10,340 bases of DNA from Fidelibacterota bacterium. Its GTDB lineage: Bacteria > Fidelibacterota > UBA8477 > JABMPR01. The stretch is taken from NCBI GenBank assembly GCA_030596225.1, contig JAUVKO010000052.1:1-10340 (forward strand), read 5' to 3'. Made by a program: the position numbers and the translations under genes. The number at the start of each line of letters is the position of its first letter. Within the stretch, counting starts at the first letter, position 1. Positions 1 to 7,386 of the stretch are shown piece after piece. The notes below the pieces were generated by a model. It worked only from the letters and a program-made list of their open reading frames with translations. It did no database searches and was not told the DNA's origin.

Positions 1-190
1 TGTTGATTATAAACAATATAGGCCATAAATCTATAAATGGTTGTATTTAATATGTTTAGGGCATTTTTCACTTTTATTAACTTACTTTTTGCGGGTTCGT
101 CACTCTTAAAAAAGTCCCTTTCACAAACCACAGTGCATCAAAAGGAATGAACAGTTGGAGATACTGAAGATTCAGATTTAATTAAGTGCG
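1..190. other. AT-rich gene-free leader upstream of the UVR-motif gene
   Basis: No convincing coding region, RNA gene or terminator is visible. The stretch is AT-rich and presumably carries the promoter of the gene starting at 191, but I found no -35/-10 pair good enough to call. A six-codon reading frame at 147-167 (ATG right after AAGGA) has its purine-rich stretch touching the start codon, too close for a normal ribosome site, so I do not call it a leader peptide. Confidence 0.5.
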
Positions 191-922
191 ATGGATATTG
201 GTAAAATATTAGAAGAGTGGTCATTCGACCCCCTGAGCGTAAGTGCGCGGGCAATTGTGGGTGATGATGGTCTGAAAAAAATTCAGATGCGTGTTGATCT
301 GGGATTGATCCAAATGAATTATGAGGGTAGACCTGACGGACAGCGCCCCAGCGGATTTGAGTCATACCTGGACTATTATCGATCTTTGGCAACTTCTAAA
401 TCTGATTTTACTCTCAACTCGCGACAGACCTTTGATCTACGCCAGGAGGGAATGCAGTATTATCATCGCTATCTAAGTTTGCATCAGCTTAAAGACTACA
501 AGGGTGTTATTCGCGATACTCGGCATAATCTTGATATTCTTAATCTAATTGCCAATTATGCAGAGGCAGTTGAGAATTTTTCCAGTCAACAGCATCGTCC
601 TTATGTGATGATGATGAATACCAGTGCTAAGACCATGCTCAAACTTGAGGATAACAGTAAGACTGAGGCCTTAAGTATTCTGAGAGCAGGTGTGCGACAG
701 ATCAAACATGTGTATGAGAATATTTTGGACGATCCTCAACCCGACCTTAGCCCTGAGATCTATCAACTGAGAGAGTTGCAACATCGTATTACCGATGATG
801 GCGTTCCCAGTGAACTACCTACGATCGAAAAGCTGGAAATTGAACTGCAAATGGCGCTACTCTCTGAGAATTACGAAAAAGCTGCTTCATTGCGCGACCA
901 GATTGCACAATCTTCAAAATAA
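191..922 (+). CDS. UvrB/UvrC-motif protein of unknown function
   Basis: A 243-residue soluble protein with no signal peptide or membrane segment. Residues about 213-240 (LEIELQMALLSENYEKAASL followed by RDQIAQ) form a typical UVR motif, the short helical hairpin by which UvrB and UvrC touch each other and which also occurs in ClpC and McsA-like proteins. The nuclease and helicase domains of UvrC and UvrB are absent, so it is not a repair enzyme itself. The N-terminal part has a conserved-looking block (IVGDDGLKKIQMRVDLGLIQ, then MNYEGRPDG, about 22-50) and a helical middle (QYYHRYLSLHQLKDYKGVIRDT, about 89-110). From memory, uncharacterised proteins with this block plus a UVR motif occur in Planctomycetes and Acidobacteria. 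An in-frame stop lies at 179-181 with no other start before 191, which fixes the ATG, although no Shine-Dalgarno is visible. The gene converges on the ROK gene with a 16-nt gap and no obvious terminator. Function is unknown. Confidence 0.85.
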   Translation: MDIGKILEEWSFDPLSVSARAIVGDDGLKKIQMRVDLGLIQMNYEGRPDGQRPSGFESYLDYYRSLATSKSDFTLNSRQTFDLRQEGMQYYHRYLSLHQLKDYKGVIRDTRHNLDILNLIANYAEAVENFSSQQHRPYVMMMNTSAKTMLKLEDNSKTEALSILRAGVRQIKHVYENILDDPQPDLSPEIYQLRELQHRITDDGVPSELPTIEKLEIELQMALLSENYEKAASLRDQIAQSSK

Positions 923-938
923 TCCAATTTTACTTAAT

Positions 939-2189
939 TTATTCAGGTAGAATCAGTGACCGATAGGTCGCCAGATTAACGATAGGCGGTTTAAACAGGT
1001 CCTGAAGTACCATGCCAACTGCCCCAAGAGTTCCGGCCCTGCTTTTGAGAGCACCCGCTTTGATCTTCACAATTTCAGCAGGAAGCAACAGAACATCAGC
1101 TTTAGCTCTTTGAGCGGCTTCATCCAGCACAAGTGGACATTTATCGATCACAGGACCACCCATGATAATTAACTCAGGATTAAAAAGATTGATCACACTC
1201 AGCGTCAGAACGCCAAGTATCTGTCCAAATTCCTTAAGAGCTTCCCGGGCAAGCTGATCACCTTTTCTTTCAGCGGCTGCAATACTATTCAGACTAATAT
1301 CACTTTTTGTTAGAAGCGTTGATTGTCCATTACTATCCACTGCTTCTTGCAGGCTACTTACCAGATTACGTGTAGTAAGTATCTCTCCAAATAGATGCTG
1401 TCCCCGATACAGAATGGGAAATTTTCCACCCTTGATTCCCCGCGCTGAAACTTCCGTATAGCCAATTTCTCCAGCCGAAGCAGTAATGCCGCGATAGATA
1501 TCGCCATTAATGATAATACCAGCCCCAATCCCCTCTCCTAACCAGATATAGACAACATTCCTGGCATCCTGGCCAGCCCCCCAATGGTATTCACCAAGAG
1601 TAATAGTCTTTACATCATTCTCGATGTAAACTTTGGTATCCAGGGCATCCTCCAGGAAAGCTTTAAGCGGAAAACCTTCCCAATCTTTTAAAGAATGGCT
1701 GGAGCGTATGGACCCCTCATCATAGTCTATCATACCTGGCAAAGCCAGTCCTACGCCAAGAATGGAATTCATTTTTTCTTCATCCCCAACCATCTTGTCA
1801 ATCGTTCTGACAATGCGTTTGAGAATGGCTTTTGGGTTAGTGTTATCTGTAAAATTCACAGTACTCTCGTGGAGAATCTCAGCATTCATATTAGTGATCA
1901 AGATGTTGGCCCGGTGTAAGTGGACCTCAATCCCCACACCCAAACCGGCATTTGCATTGAACTCCAGCATAACAGGTCGTCTGCCACCTTGAACTGTAGA
2001 ATCACCTTTACCGATCTCGAATAGAATATTGGTTTCCAGCAGACGTTTGACAATTCCACCAATGATAACTTTGGACACATCCATCTTGCGAGCAACCTCA
2101 GACCGAGATATCGGCCCTTCATCGCGGACGATCCGCAGGACTGAGACCTCATTGATCTGACGTACAAAATGAAAGTTAGATTTCTTCAT
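939..2189 (-). CDS. ROK-family transcriptional regulator (NagC/XylR type)
   Basis: A 416-residue cytoplasmic protein with an N-terminal winged helix-turn-helix (about 14-68: ISRSEVARKMDVSK, then the wing ending in GGRRP at 68-72) followed by a sugar-kinase-like ROK domain. ROK landmarks are GVGLALPGMID (145-155), the END triplet with the usual catalytic Asp at D192, the phosphate-binding stretch GEGIGAGIIINGD (218-230) and GEIGY (240-244). The family's zinc motif (CxCGxxGCxE just after GEIGH) is missing: the region 244-275 has no Cys, and the usual His is Tyr244. The only Cys is C351. Such regulators usually repress sugar-use genes and are released by a sugar or sugar phosphate. The start is supported by GGAG six bases upstream. 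It is transcribed away from the GlmU-like/GH3 gene pair, which makes that pair a candidate target together with itself. The ligand cannot be read from the sequence; GlcNAc or a muropeptide sugar is a guess from the neighbours. Confidence 0.92.
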   Translation of the reverse strand: MKKSNFHFVRQINEVSVLRIVRDEGPISRSEVARKMDVSKVIIGGIVKRLLETNILFEIGKGDSTVQGGRRPVMLEFNANAGLGVGIEVHLHRANILITNMNAEILHESTVNFTDNTNPKAILKRIVRTIDKMVGDEEKMNSILGVGLALPGMIDYDEGSIRSSHSLKDWEGFPLKAFLEDALDTKVYIENDVKTITLGEYHWGAGQDARNVVYIWLGEGIGAGIIINGDIYRGITASAGEIGYTEVSARGIKGGKFPILYRGQHLFGEILTTRNLVSSLQEAVDSNGQSTLLTKSDISLNSIAAAERKGDQLAREALKEFGQILGVLTLSVINLFNPELIIMGGPVIDKCPLVLDEAAQRAKADVLLLPAEIVKIKAGALKSRAGTLGAVGMVLQDLFKPPIVNLATYRSLILPE

Positions 2190-2205
2190 ATATCACTCCA
2201 GAGTA

Positions 2206-2250
2206 CTACAAACAGATATTTCCACCCGCATCATATATCGAGGTTTGTAG
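2206..2250. promoter_or_regulatory. 8-bp inverted repeat in the ROK gene leader, candidate operator
   Basis: CTACAAAC (2206-2213) and GTTTGTAG (2243-2250) are perfect inverted copies separated by 29 nt. The right arm lies next to a minus-strand -10-like hexamer, and the left arm lies close to the ROK start codon. This places the pair over the likely transcription start and leader of the ROK gene. It could be an autoregulatory operator or a leader hairpin; no binding evidence exists in the sequence. Confidence 0.4.
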
Positions 2251-2251
2251 A

Positions 2252-2278
2252 ATAATACTTTACAATCTTCGTTTTCAA
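2252..2278 (-). promoter_or_regulatory. Possible promoter of the ROK gene
   Basis: Read on the minus strand, TATTAT (2252-2257) is a fair -10 box. The candidate -35 TTGAAA (2273-2278) is only 15 bp away, and an alternative TTGATT (2277-2282) is 19 bp away, so neither spacing is ideal. The position, about 65-90 nt upstream of the ATG, is sensible. Confidence 0.3.
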
Positions 2279-2290
2279 TCAATTATACAG

Positions 2291-2317
2291 GTAAGTAAGT
2301 TAGTCATATTTACTTAC
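2291..2317. promoter_or_regulatory. 8-bp inverted repeat in the divergent gap, candidate operator
   Basis: GTAAGTAA (2291-2298) and TTACTTAC (2310-2317) are perfect inverted arms with an 11-nt spacer, about 19 bp from arm centre to arm centre, or roughly two helical turns. That spacing suits a dimeric helix-turn-helix regulator such as the ROK protein encoded next door. No T-run follows, so a terminator is unlikely. Confidence 0.45.
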
Positions 2318-2337
2318 TATTACCAACGCTTTGTGCA

Positions 2338-2365
2338 TTGATTCATCAGAGAGGCTGTTTACATT
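2338..2365 (+). promoter_or_regulatory. Weak candidate promoter for the GlmU-like/GH3 operon
   Basis: TTGATT (2338-2343) and TACATT (2360-2365) stand 16 bp apart, each matching four of six sigma70 consensus bases. Transcription would begin near 2372, about 35 nt before the ATG at 2409. Other placements in this AT-rich stretch cannot be excluded. Confidence 0.3.
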
Positions 2366-2385
2366 CATGTGACCAATCATGTAAA
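2358..2385. promoter_or_regulatory. 7-bp inverted repeat upstream of the GlmU-like gene
   Basis: TTTACAT (2358-2364) and ATGTAAA (2379-2385) are perfect inverted arms with a 14-nt spacer, lying 24-51 nt before the start codon. They overlap the candidate -10 box and the probable transcription start, a normal place for a repressor site. In this AT-rich gap a chance match is possible. Confidence 0.35.
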
Positions 2386-2408
2386 TTGCATAGCGATAGG
2401 ATTATTTC

Positions 2409-3626
2409 ATGCGCCCCCTCATTTTATTTGAACCTGAAAACCTGTCCCCCTTTGGACCATTGACCTTGCTTCGATCTGTTGCTGAATTACGATATGGAAT
2501 CTACTCTAATCTGGAAAGAGCTGAACGAATCTTTACTGAAGATCGAATACAGCTATGGATTCGACCCATTCTGGCAAAAGATCACCGGAATAGATTCAGG
2601 AACACTCCCATCAATGAAAATGCTGATAACAATGCTATATTCTGCAATGCAGTAGCCCCAGCATGGATGTACCCTGCTGCAATCGCTCTCCTGGAAAATG
2701 AACAGAATGCAGCCATTGTCAAAGATGGGAGCATTATTGCTGCCAAACCGAGTGTAGCTATCAATTTCTCCCCCCGTTTTCATAATGAATTGGCCAATTT
2801 AAAGACGATCGAATGTGATCAGACTATTTGTAAGGAAAACACTAACTGGATATGGGACTATCTGAACCTCATCACTCCCGCTGTAAACTTCGATCTGGAA
2901 CTTTGGAAGGCTAATAACAACCTTTTGACAAAAATTCCCGCAGATCTTTCCACTATTGGTGAGAAACATATTTTCATACACAGTACTGCTCAACTTAGCA
3001 AATTTGTGCATATGGATGCCAGTCAGGGACCCATTATCATTGACAAAGATTGCAAAATAGGTCCTTTCTGCTCGTTAGAAGGCCCTCTTTACCTGGGAAA
3101 ACGTAGTACTCTTAAACCTTCAACATCTATAAGATATTCCGTTATTGGACAGGTCTGTAATTTTGGGGGTGAGGTCAAAGGATCCATCATCCACCCTTAC
3201 TCCAACAAAAGTCATGCAGGTTTTTTGGGAGAATCCATTTTAGGATCATGGGTAAATCTCGGGGCTGGCACCATAACCAGTAATCTGAAAAATAATTATC
3301 AGCCAATTCGTGTTTCCTGGGACGGGAATAATTACGAAACAAACCGCCAATTTCTGGGAACGATCATGGGAGATCATTGCAAAACAGCTATTGGGGTTCG
3401 CCTGAACACAGGAACCCTTATTGGACCTTTTAGCAATGTTTTCCAAGCTGACTTTCCACCACGTGCCATCCCCTCTTTTTCCTGGGGTTATGGAACACAT
3501 GAATTGGAAAAAGCGATCAAAACCTCCCAGCAGGTTATGGCGCGACGTAATCTTACGATGTCGTCCTCTGAAGAAGACTTGATCCGCCTCCTGACAGATG
3601 ACAATACACCCTTCATTCATTTTTAA
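2409..3626 (+). CDS. GlmU-family protein: sugar nucleotidyltransferase-like domain plus left-handed beta-helix acyltransferase
   Basis: A 405-residue cytoplasmic protein of the 'alternative GlmU' type known from Bacteroidetes and relatives. The N-terminal domain (about 1-160) opens with LILFEPENLSPFGPLTLLRS and AELRYGI. It has neither the LAAGxGTRM loop of classic GlmU nor an obvious substitute, which is normal for this subfamily. The C-terminal domain (about 185-350) has the hexapeptide repeats of a left-handed beta-helix (IIIDKDCKIGPFCSLEGPLYLG and onward). It keeps the GlmU-type acetyltransferase block NKSHAGFLGES (266-276) with H269 at the catalytic His position, followed by VNLGAGTITSNLKNN (282-296). 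The expected role is making UDP-GlcNAc (acetyl transfer to glucosamine-1-phosphate, then uridylyl transfer) or a related nucleotide sugar for the cell wall or surface glycans. The start has AGGA seven bases upstream. It precedes the GH3 lipoprotein gene by 40 nt with no terminator between, so the two are probably co-transcribed. The exact sugar is not readable. Confidence 0.85.
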   Translation: MRPLILFEPENLSPFGPLTLLRSVAELRYGIYSNLERAERIFTEDRIQLWIRPILAKDHRNRFRNTPINENADNNAIFCNAVAPAWMYPAAIALLENEQNAAIVKDGSIIAAKPSVAINFSPRFHNELANLKTIECDQTICKENTNWIWDYLNLITPAVNFDLELWKANNNLLTKIPADLSTIGEKHIFIHSTAQLSKFVHMDASQGPIIIDKDCKIGPFCSLEGPLYLGKRSTLKPSTSIRYSVIGQVCNFGGEVKGSIIHPYSNKSHAGFLGESILGSWVNLGAGTITSNLKNNYQPIRVSWDGNNYETNRQFLGTIMGDHCKTAIGVRLNTGTLIGPFSNVFQADFPPRAIPSFSWGYGTHELEKAIKTSQQVMARRNLTMSSSEEDLIRLLTDDNTPFIHF

Positions 3627-3666
3627 AATTCATTCAGCTATTGTAAGCTCATTTTAGGACTCTTAT

Positions 3667-6600
3667 ATGATTTCAGATCGAATCGCAAAAACTTTTCTGG
3701 GCAGTCTGATCTTCTTGCTCATTCTGAGCTGTGCCTCACAAACTCCAGAGATCGCATCCACTCCATGGGCACGGGCAACCCTAAAGCAGTTGACCTTGCG
3801 CCAAAAAATAGCTCAGATGATGGTTTACCACATGCGTCTGGACTATCTTTCTTCAGAAACCCAACGCTGGCAGAAAATTGAGCACCTCATTGAAAGCGAT
3901 GGAATTGGTTCTCTGCACGTTTGGGGTGGCGGAGATCCTGCTTCAGCTATAACGCTACTTAACGAAATGCAGAATCGGTCAGATATCCCCATACTTGTAC
4001 AGGCTGATCTGGAATATGGACTACAGGGACGGTTTAAAGGCGGAACTGCCATCCCCTGGCCAATGGCATTAACTGCAACCGGCGATCCGAACCTGGCATT
4101 TGAAGCCGGCAGAATTACAGCGGAGGAAGGACGTGCTCTGGGCATCCACCTGGCTTTGGCACCGGTGGTAGATGTAAACAATAACCCGGCAAATCCAATT
4201 ATCAATACCAGAGCTTTTAGTGAAGATCCGGATCAGGTCATTCAATATGCCACCCGATTTATGCAGGGTCTTCAGGCTTACGGCATGCTGGCTACTGCCA
4301 AACATTTCCCGGGGCATGGTGATACACAAACTGATTCTCACACTTCACTGGCAACTATTCCTGATGATCCTGAGCGTTTGTGGAATGTAGAGCTTAAACC
4401 TTTCCAATCCCTGATCGATGCCAACGTTGATCTGGTCATGGTTGGACATTTAGACGCTGGAACTTTTCAAATGGAACCTGGAGTACCAGCGACTTTATCA
4501 CCTTATTGGTTGCAGGATATTCTTCGTAAAAGGATGGGATTCAAAGGAACCATCATCACAGATGCCATGGCCATGGGCGGTATCACCAATGGATATTCCG
4601 ATCGTTATGCTCTGATACAAACCATTAAAGCGGGTTCTGATATTATTATTCAGAATTATGACTATGAGAAATCCATCGATTATGTAGAAGAAGCAGTTAT
4701 TGATGGTCTTCTGAGTGAAGACCGAATTGACCAATCAGTATTGCGCATCCTGAGTTTGAAATCCAAACTGGGATTGCACAAAGTCAAAACTATTAAGCTG
4801 GCCAAAACTCAAAAGGCTTATGGCCGGCAACATAACAAAGCTGTTGCTGCTGAAATTATGCAAAAAGCGGTCACTCTGGTCAAAGACAGTTTGAACATGG
4901 TACCTATCAGAGCCTCAGAGCAGGATACTATCTATATTGTTGATGTTAAAGACAGGGCGGTTGATCATGACATGAGCGATGTTAGAAAACAACTATTAGC
5001 CTCACTACCTCATTCTATGTCCTATGTTGTCGATAATAATGATTCCCAAGCCTATTATGATGATATCCTGGCTGCAATTCCTGATTCAGCCCAAGTTATT
5101 GCAAACGTATTCAGTCGTGTCAAAATGAACAAGAATCGGGTCCTTCTAACGAATATTCAGAGCAAATTCATCAAAGCTTTGTCTGTTAAAACAGATAAAC
5201 TATTAGTAAATAGTTTTGGTTCGCCCTATCTCATTCAGTCTTTTCCTGAAGTACCTGGCTACCTTGTTTCATATAGCTCTCAGGCAGAGATGCAGTCGGC
5301 AGTTGCTAAAGCTATTCTGGGTAAAACAAATATTTCAGGCAGACTTCCCATCTCCATCCCCGGTATTGCGACTCGTGGTCATGGCATACGGCGAAATAGT
5401 TTACCACAAGTATCTGTGGTACCTTCCCCTACTCCTACTCGTGTTCGCCAAAATACTGAAGAGAAATTATTTTTTCATGTTTCACCTGAAGAGATTGGTT
5501 CTGACCCCGGCAAGATCATGCCCCATGTTAATCGCGCCCTGGCAGAGCACGCCTGGCCCGGTGGTGTCCTGCTAGCTGCCAAAGACGGCAAGATATTCCT
5601 GCATGAATATTTCGGATCTCACACTTATGCAGGCAATCGCAATACCTATCGAGGTGATATATTTGATATGGCATCAGTGACAAAAGTCATTGCCACCACT
5701 TCTGCGGCCATGAAACTCTATGAGGAAGGCAAGCTTGACCTTGATTCAAGCGTGGTGTCTTATCTGCCTGAATTTACCGGTCCTGATTCGCTCAATTCTG
5801 AGCTTAAAAAAACAATCACTGTCAGGAACCTCCTCACCCATACTGCAGGCATGAAGCCATTTAAACGGTTCTATAACATGGAGGCGCCCTCCAGAGAAGC
5901 TCTGCTCGATAGTGTTTTTCAGGCTGAGTTGGATACTTTGCCCGGCACAAAATATAAGTATTCGGATATCGGTTTGATTACCCTGGGAAAGGTCATCGAA
6001 AAGCTTGCCGGCACCGACCTTCATGCCTATACGGATAGTGTTATTTTTGGCCCACTGGCCATGTCTGTCACCGGATATTTGCCAGATCAAACTTTAGAGC
6101 GTATTGTGCCCACAGAATACAGTGAGCTCGATAGTGAATTTGTCCATGGGCATGTCCATGATGAAAACTCTCATTCTCTGGGTGGTGTTACCGGTCATGC
6201 CGGTCTTTTCTCAACGGCTTTGGATTTGGCTCGTTTTGCCCAAATGATGCTAAACAAAGGCAGCTTGGGCGATACGATCATCTTTAAACCGGAGACCATT
6301 GAGCTTTTCACACACAGAGCTAACATGCTGGAAGAAGAAAGTTCCCGTTGTCTGGGTTGGGATAGCCCATCAGAGACAAGCTCCGGTGGTGTTTACTTGA
6401 GTCCCAACAGTTTTGGACATACAGGTTTTACGGGCACTTCTATCTGGATCGATCCGGACAATCAGATATTTGTAATCCTGCTCACCAATGCAGTCCACCC
6501 AGACCGTCGCTATAAATACCCCAATTACTTTAATTGGCGCCAACGGATTCATTCGGGTATTTATGAAAGTTTAGGCTATACTGAGATCACACCGGAACTG

Positions 6601-6684
6601 GAGTGGCATGATCGCTGGATGAAAGAGATTCGCCGCCACAATTCCTGGTGGTATAAATTATTTCACCTTTTTACTCATAATTAA
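3667..6684 (+). CDS. Lipoprotein fusing a NagZ-like GH3 hydrolase to a serine beta-lactamase-like domain
   Basis: A 1005-residue exported protein. Residues 1-22 form a lipoprotein signal (basic start, hydrophobic FLGSLIFLLIL, lipobox ILSC with C22 as the lipid anchor). Residues about 35-375 are a GH3 catalytic domain of the NagZ kind: KHFPGHGDT (212-220), the Asp-x-His dyad D223/H225 that marks NagZ-type beta-N-acetylglucosaminidases, and nucleophile D299 in ITDAMAM. Residues about 395-570 resemble the GH3 C-terminal domain. After a Pro/Thr-rich linker (585-598), residues about 605-970 form a class C beta-lactamase/DD-peptidase-like domain with SVTK (S670, K673), YSD (765-767, in place of YxN) and HTG (918-920, in place of KTG). 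The protein probably acts in the periplasm or on the outer membrane, trimming GlcNAc-containing muropeptides and their peptide or ester links. Fusions of this type are known in Bacteroidetes relatives. The start has AGGA seven bases upstream. Substrate and activity of the second domain are inferred. Confidence 0.9.
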   Translation: MISDRIAKTFLGSLIFLLILSCASQTPEIASTPWARATLKQLTLRQKIAQMMVYHMRLDYLSSETQRWQKIEHLIESDGIGSLHVWGGGDPASAITLLNEMQNRSDIPILVQADLEYGLQGRFKGGTAIPWPMALTATGDPNLAFEAGRITAEEGRALGIHLALAPVVDVNNNPANPIINTRAFSEDPDQVIQYATRFMQGLQAYGMLATAKHFPGHGDTQTDSHTSLATIPDDPERLWNVELKPFQSLIDANVDLVMVGHLDAGTFQMEPGVPATLSPYWLQDILRKRMGFKGTIITDAMAMGGITNGYSDRYALIQTIKAGSDIIIQNYDYEKSIDYVEEAVIDGLLSEDRIDQSVLRILSLKSKLGLHKVKTIKLAKTQKAYGRQHNKAVAAEIMQKAVTLVKDSLNMVPIRASEQDTIYIVDVKDRAVDHDMSDVRKQLLASLPHSMSYVVDNNDSQAYYDDILAAIPDSAQVIANVFSRVKMNKNRVLLTNIQSKFIKALSVKTDKLLVNSFGSPYLIQSFPEVPGYLVSYSSQAEMQSAVAKAILGKTNISGRLPISIPGIATRGHGIRRNSLPQVSVVPSPTPTRVRQNTEEKLFFHVSPEEIGSDPGKIMPHVNRALAEHAWPGGVLLAAKDGKIFLHEYFGSHTYAGNRNTYRGDIFDMASVTKVIATTSAAMKLYEEGKLDLDSSVVSYLPEFTGPDSLNSELKKTITVRNLLTHTAGMKPFKRFYNMEAPSREALLDSVFQAELDTLPGTKYKYSDIGLITLGKVIEKLAGTDLHAYTDSVIFGPLAMSVTGYLPDQTLERIVPTEYSELDSEFVHGHVHDENSHSLGGVTGHAGLFSTALDLARFAQMMLNKGSLGDTIIFKPETIELFTHRANMLEEESSRCLGWDSPSETSSGGVYLSPNSFGHTGFTGTSIWIDPDNQIFVILLTNAVHPDRRYKYPNYFNWRQRIHSGIYESLGYTEITPELEWHDRWMKEIRRHNSWWYKLFHLFTHN

Positions 6685-6712
6685 TGGGGTTAATTAGAGA
6701 CTTGGAATCTGT

Positions 6713-6861
6713 GTCTTCGCGAGTTTCGATATCAAAGTCGGAACGCGGCGATCCATCTACGCCAAGGCTACGATGGATTAATCTTAAATCCGAGATTGCC
6801 CGCCTTCCTTCAAGTACGAAGTACGGCGGACAGGCTTCGTCGTTTAACTCCTCGCAAAGAC
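6713..6861. repeat. MITE-like palindromic element with 11-bp inverted ends, split by a second repeat
   Basis: The ends GTCTTCGCGAG (6713-6723) and CTCGCAAAGAC (6851-6861) are inverted copies with one mismatch. Inside, ATCCATC (6751-6757) and GATGGAT (6772-6778) can pair around GCCAAGG. The stretch GAGATTGC...GCTTCGTCG (6792-6842) looks like the common GAGATTGCTTCGTCG motif of dispersed bacterial palindromes, broken by about 34 nt (see the nested module). No transposase is present. An open frame through the element (6684-6911) is only repeat sequence. It fills most of the 216-nt gap between the GH3 gene and dut. Confidence 0.7.
6799..6833. repeat. Nested hairpin repeat inserted in the MITE-like element
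   Basis: A GC-rich module whose ends CCGCC (6800-6804) and GGCGG (6825-6829) pair around GTACGAAGTAC. Removing about 34 nt restores the sequence GAGATTGCTTCGTCG of the host repeat; a GC pair on each side makes the exact junction ambiguous. The first 26 nt (6799-6824) match 9504-9528 in opposite orientation with a single one-base gap, which shows that the module is a dispersed repeat. Confidence 0.65.
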
Positions 6862-6900
6862 TGAGAATAATATTCAATCGCTATAAGATTCGGAGAGACA

Positions 6901-7338
6901 ATGCATATTAAGATTCGATCACACAATCCTGAAGCTCGTGAACGTTATGAGAACCATGGTCATTATCATAGCGGTGACGCCGGACTGGATCTGTTCATTA
7001 TGGAGAACATAACTATTCCAGCCGGCGCTACTGTTCCTTTAAAATTACAGATTTCCTGTGAAACAGCTACAGGTCAGCCTTATTACCTGATTCCCCGCTC
7101 CAGTATATCCAAAACACCACTTAGAATGTCCAACTCCATCGGGCTTATTGATGGCGGTTATCGTGGGGAAATTATTGCCATGGTGGATAATATTAAGAGT
7201 GAGGACTATTCCGTTACAGGTGGAGATCGCCTGTTCCAATTAGTGGCAATGGATGGTTCATCCATCACTTTCGAACTGGTTGAGGAGTTGAGTGAAACGA
7301 CTCGCGGTAGCGGAGGTTTTGGCAGCACAGGCAGCTAA
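6901..7338 (+). CDS. dut: Deoxyuridine 5'-triphosphate nucleotidohydrolase (dUTPase)
   Basis: A 145-residue cytosolic enzyme that hydrolyses dUTP to dUMP and pyrophosphate, keeping uracil out of DNA and supplying dUMP for thymidylate synthesis. All five motifs of trimeric dUTPases are in order: DAGLDLF (26-32), PRSSIS (65-70), GLIDGGYRGEI (81-91, with catalytic D84 and substrate-stacking Y87), GDRLFQLV (108-115) and the C-terminal lid RGSGGFGSTG (135-144). Length is normal for a bacterial trimeric dUTPase. GGAGA at 6892-6896 just before the ATG supports the start. The gene stands alone between two repeat-filled gaps, with no visible terminator directly after it. Confidence 0.96.
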   Translation: MHIKIRSHNPEARERYENHGHYHSGDAGLDLFIMENITIPAGATVPLKLQISCETATGQPYYLIPRSSISKTPLRMSNSIGLIDGGYRGEIIAMVDNIKSEDYSVTGGDRLFQLVAMDGSSITFELVEELSETTRGSGGFGSTGS

Positions 7339-7386
7339 AGTTCAAAGTCTAAATTTACCTCTCGCCAGTCTTCGCCCTTCAAGCTA

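Noticed and set aside
147..167. Six-codon frame before the UVR-motif gene as a leader peptide
   Set aside because: The purine run directly touches the ATG, too close for a ribosome site, and no attenuator hairpin follows.
3246..3620. 124-residue minus-strand frame inside the GlmU-like gene
   Set aside because: It lies antisense to the conserved beta-helix domain and shows no recognisable protein features.
5216..5575. 119-residue plus-strand frame inside the GH3/beta-lactamase gene
   Set aside because: It is an out-of-frame shadow of a clearly coding gene with conserved catalytic motifs in the main frame.
6684..6911. 75-residue open frame on the plus strand between the GH3 gene and dut
   Set aside because: It translates the MITE-like element and its nested hairpin, overlaps the dut start, and has no protein-like pattern.
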